NCBI GenBank assembly: GCA_030017825.1
Contig: JASEGW010000009.1
Span: 1 to 24,283, forward strand
Origin: a bacterium
GTDB taxonomy: Bacteria > UBA9089 > JAHJRX01
Direction: 5' to 3'
Length of the DNA: 24,283 nucleotides
Part shown: piece after piece, positions 24,233 through 24,283 of the stretch
How the letters are laid out: every line of letters begins with the position of its first letter
How positions within the stretch are numbered: position 1 is the first letter of the stretch
The notes under the pieces: generated by a model
What the model was told of the DNA's origin: nothing
Database searches by the model: none
The model's input: the letters and a program-made list of their open reading frames with translations, nothing else
Program-made: the position numbers and the translations under genes

Positions 24233-24283
24233 AGCTTGCACTTTAGTCTGTTGAGTTTTAGCTTCTTGAGTTGCCTTTTCATC

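Overview
The window reads as AT-rich chromosome (about one third G+C by eye) of a Gram-negative-type, two-membrane bacterium. A lipid A gene set (lpxD, lpxC, fabZ, lpxA) follows an OmpH/Skp-type periplasmic chaperone gene. The c-di-AMP operon order cdaA-cdaR-glmM, a membrane-free CapD-type sugar-nucleotide enzyme and strong AT bias suggest an uncultured candidate lineage rather than a well-studied proteobacterium. I cannot name the phylum from sequence alone.

Layout. Positions 1-233 are non-coding and hold a nested inverted repeat. Positions 234-9716, all on the plus strand, form an envelope-precursor block: diadenylate cyclase CdaA, a short CdaR/YbbR protein, GlmM, a family 2 glycosyltransferase, a MetE/UroD-fold putative methyltransferase, PdxJ, GlmS, a left-handed beta-helix acyltransferase and a UDP-sugar dehydratase-like protein. 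GlmS makes glucosamine-6-P and GlmM makes glucosamine-1-P. The last two genes plausibly modify UDP-amino sugars downstream. Positions 9953-13484 (plus) encode a large TPR lytic transglycosylase, a class I methyltransferase and a DUF1232-DnaJ fusion. Convergent to these, 19435-13503 (minus) encodes an AddA/AddB-like helicase-nuclease pair for double-strand-break processing. Positions 23785-19792 (minus) encode Skp-lpxD-lpxC-fabZ-lpxA. The right edge (23925-24232) is the 3' remnant of an IS1634/IS4-type transposase.

The least expected content is mobile or repetitive. Three copies of a small non-autonomous element have 14-bp terminal inverted repeats (GTAACTATTCAGCA). One is a 244-bp fold-back form and two are internal-deletion derivatives. 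One copy has a perfect 8-bp target duplication inside the lpx cluster. Another has a 7/8 duplication and now supplies the stop codon of the methyltransferase gene. A separate array of eleven 7-bp units is translated inside the AddB-like gene. No tRNA, rRNA or CRISPR array was seen.
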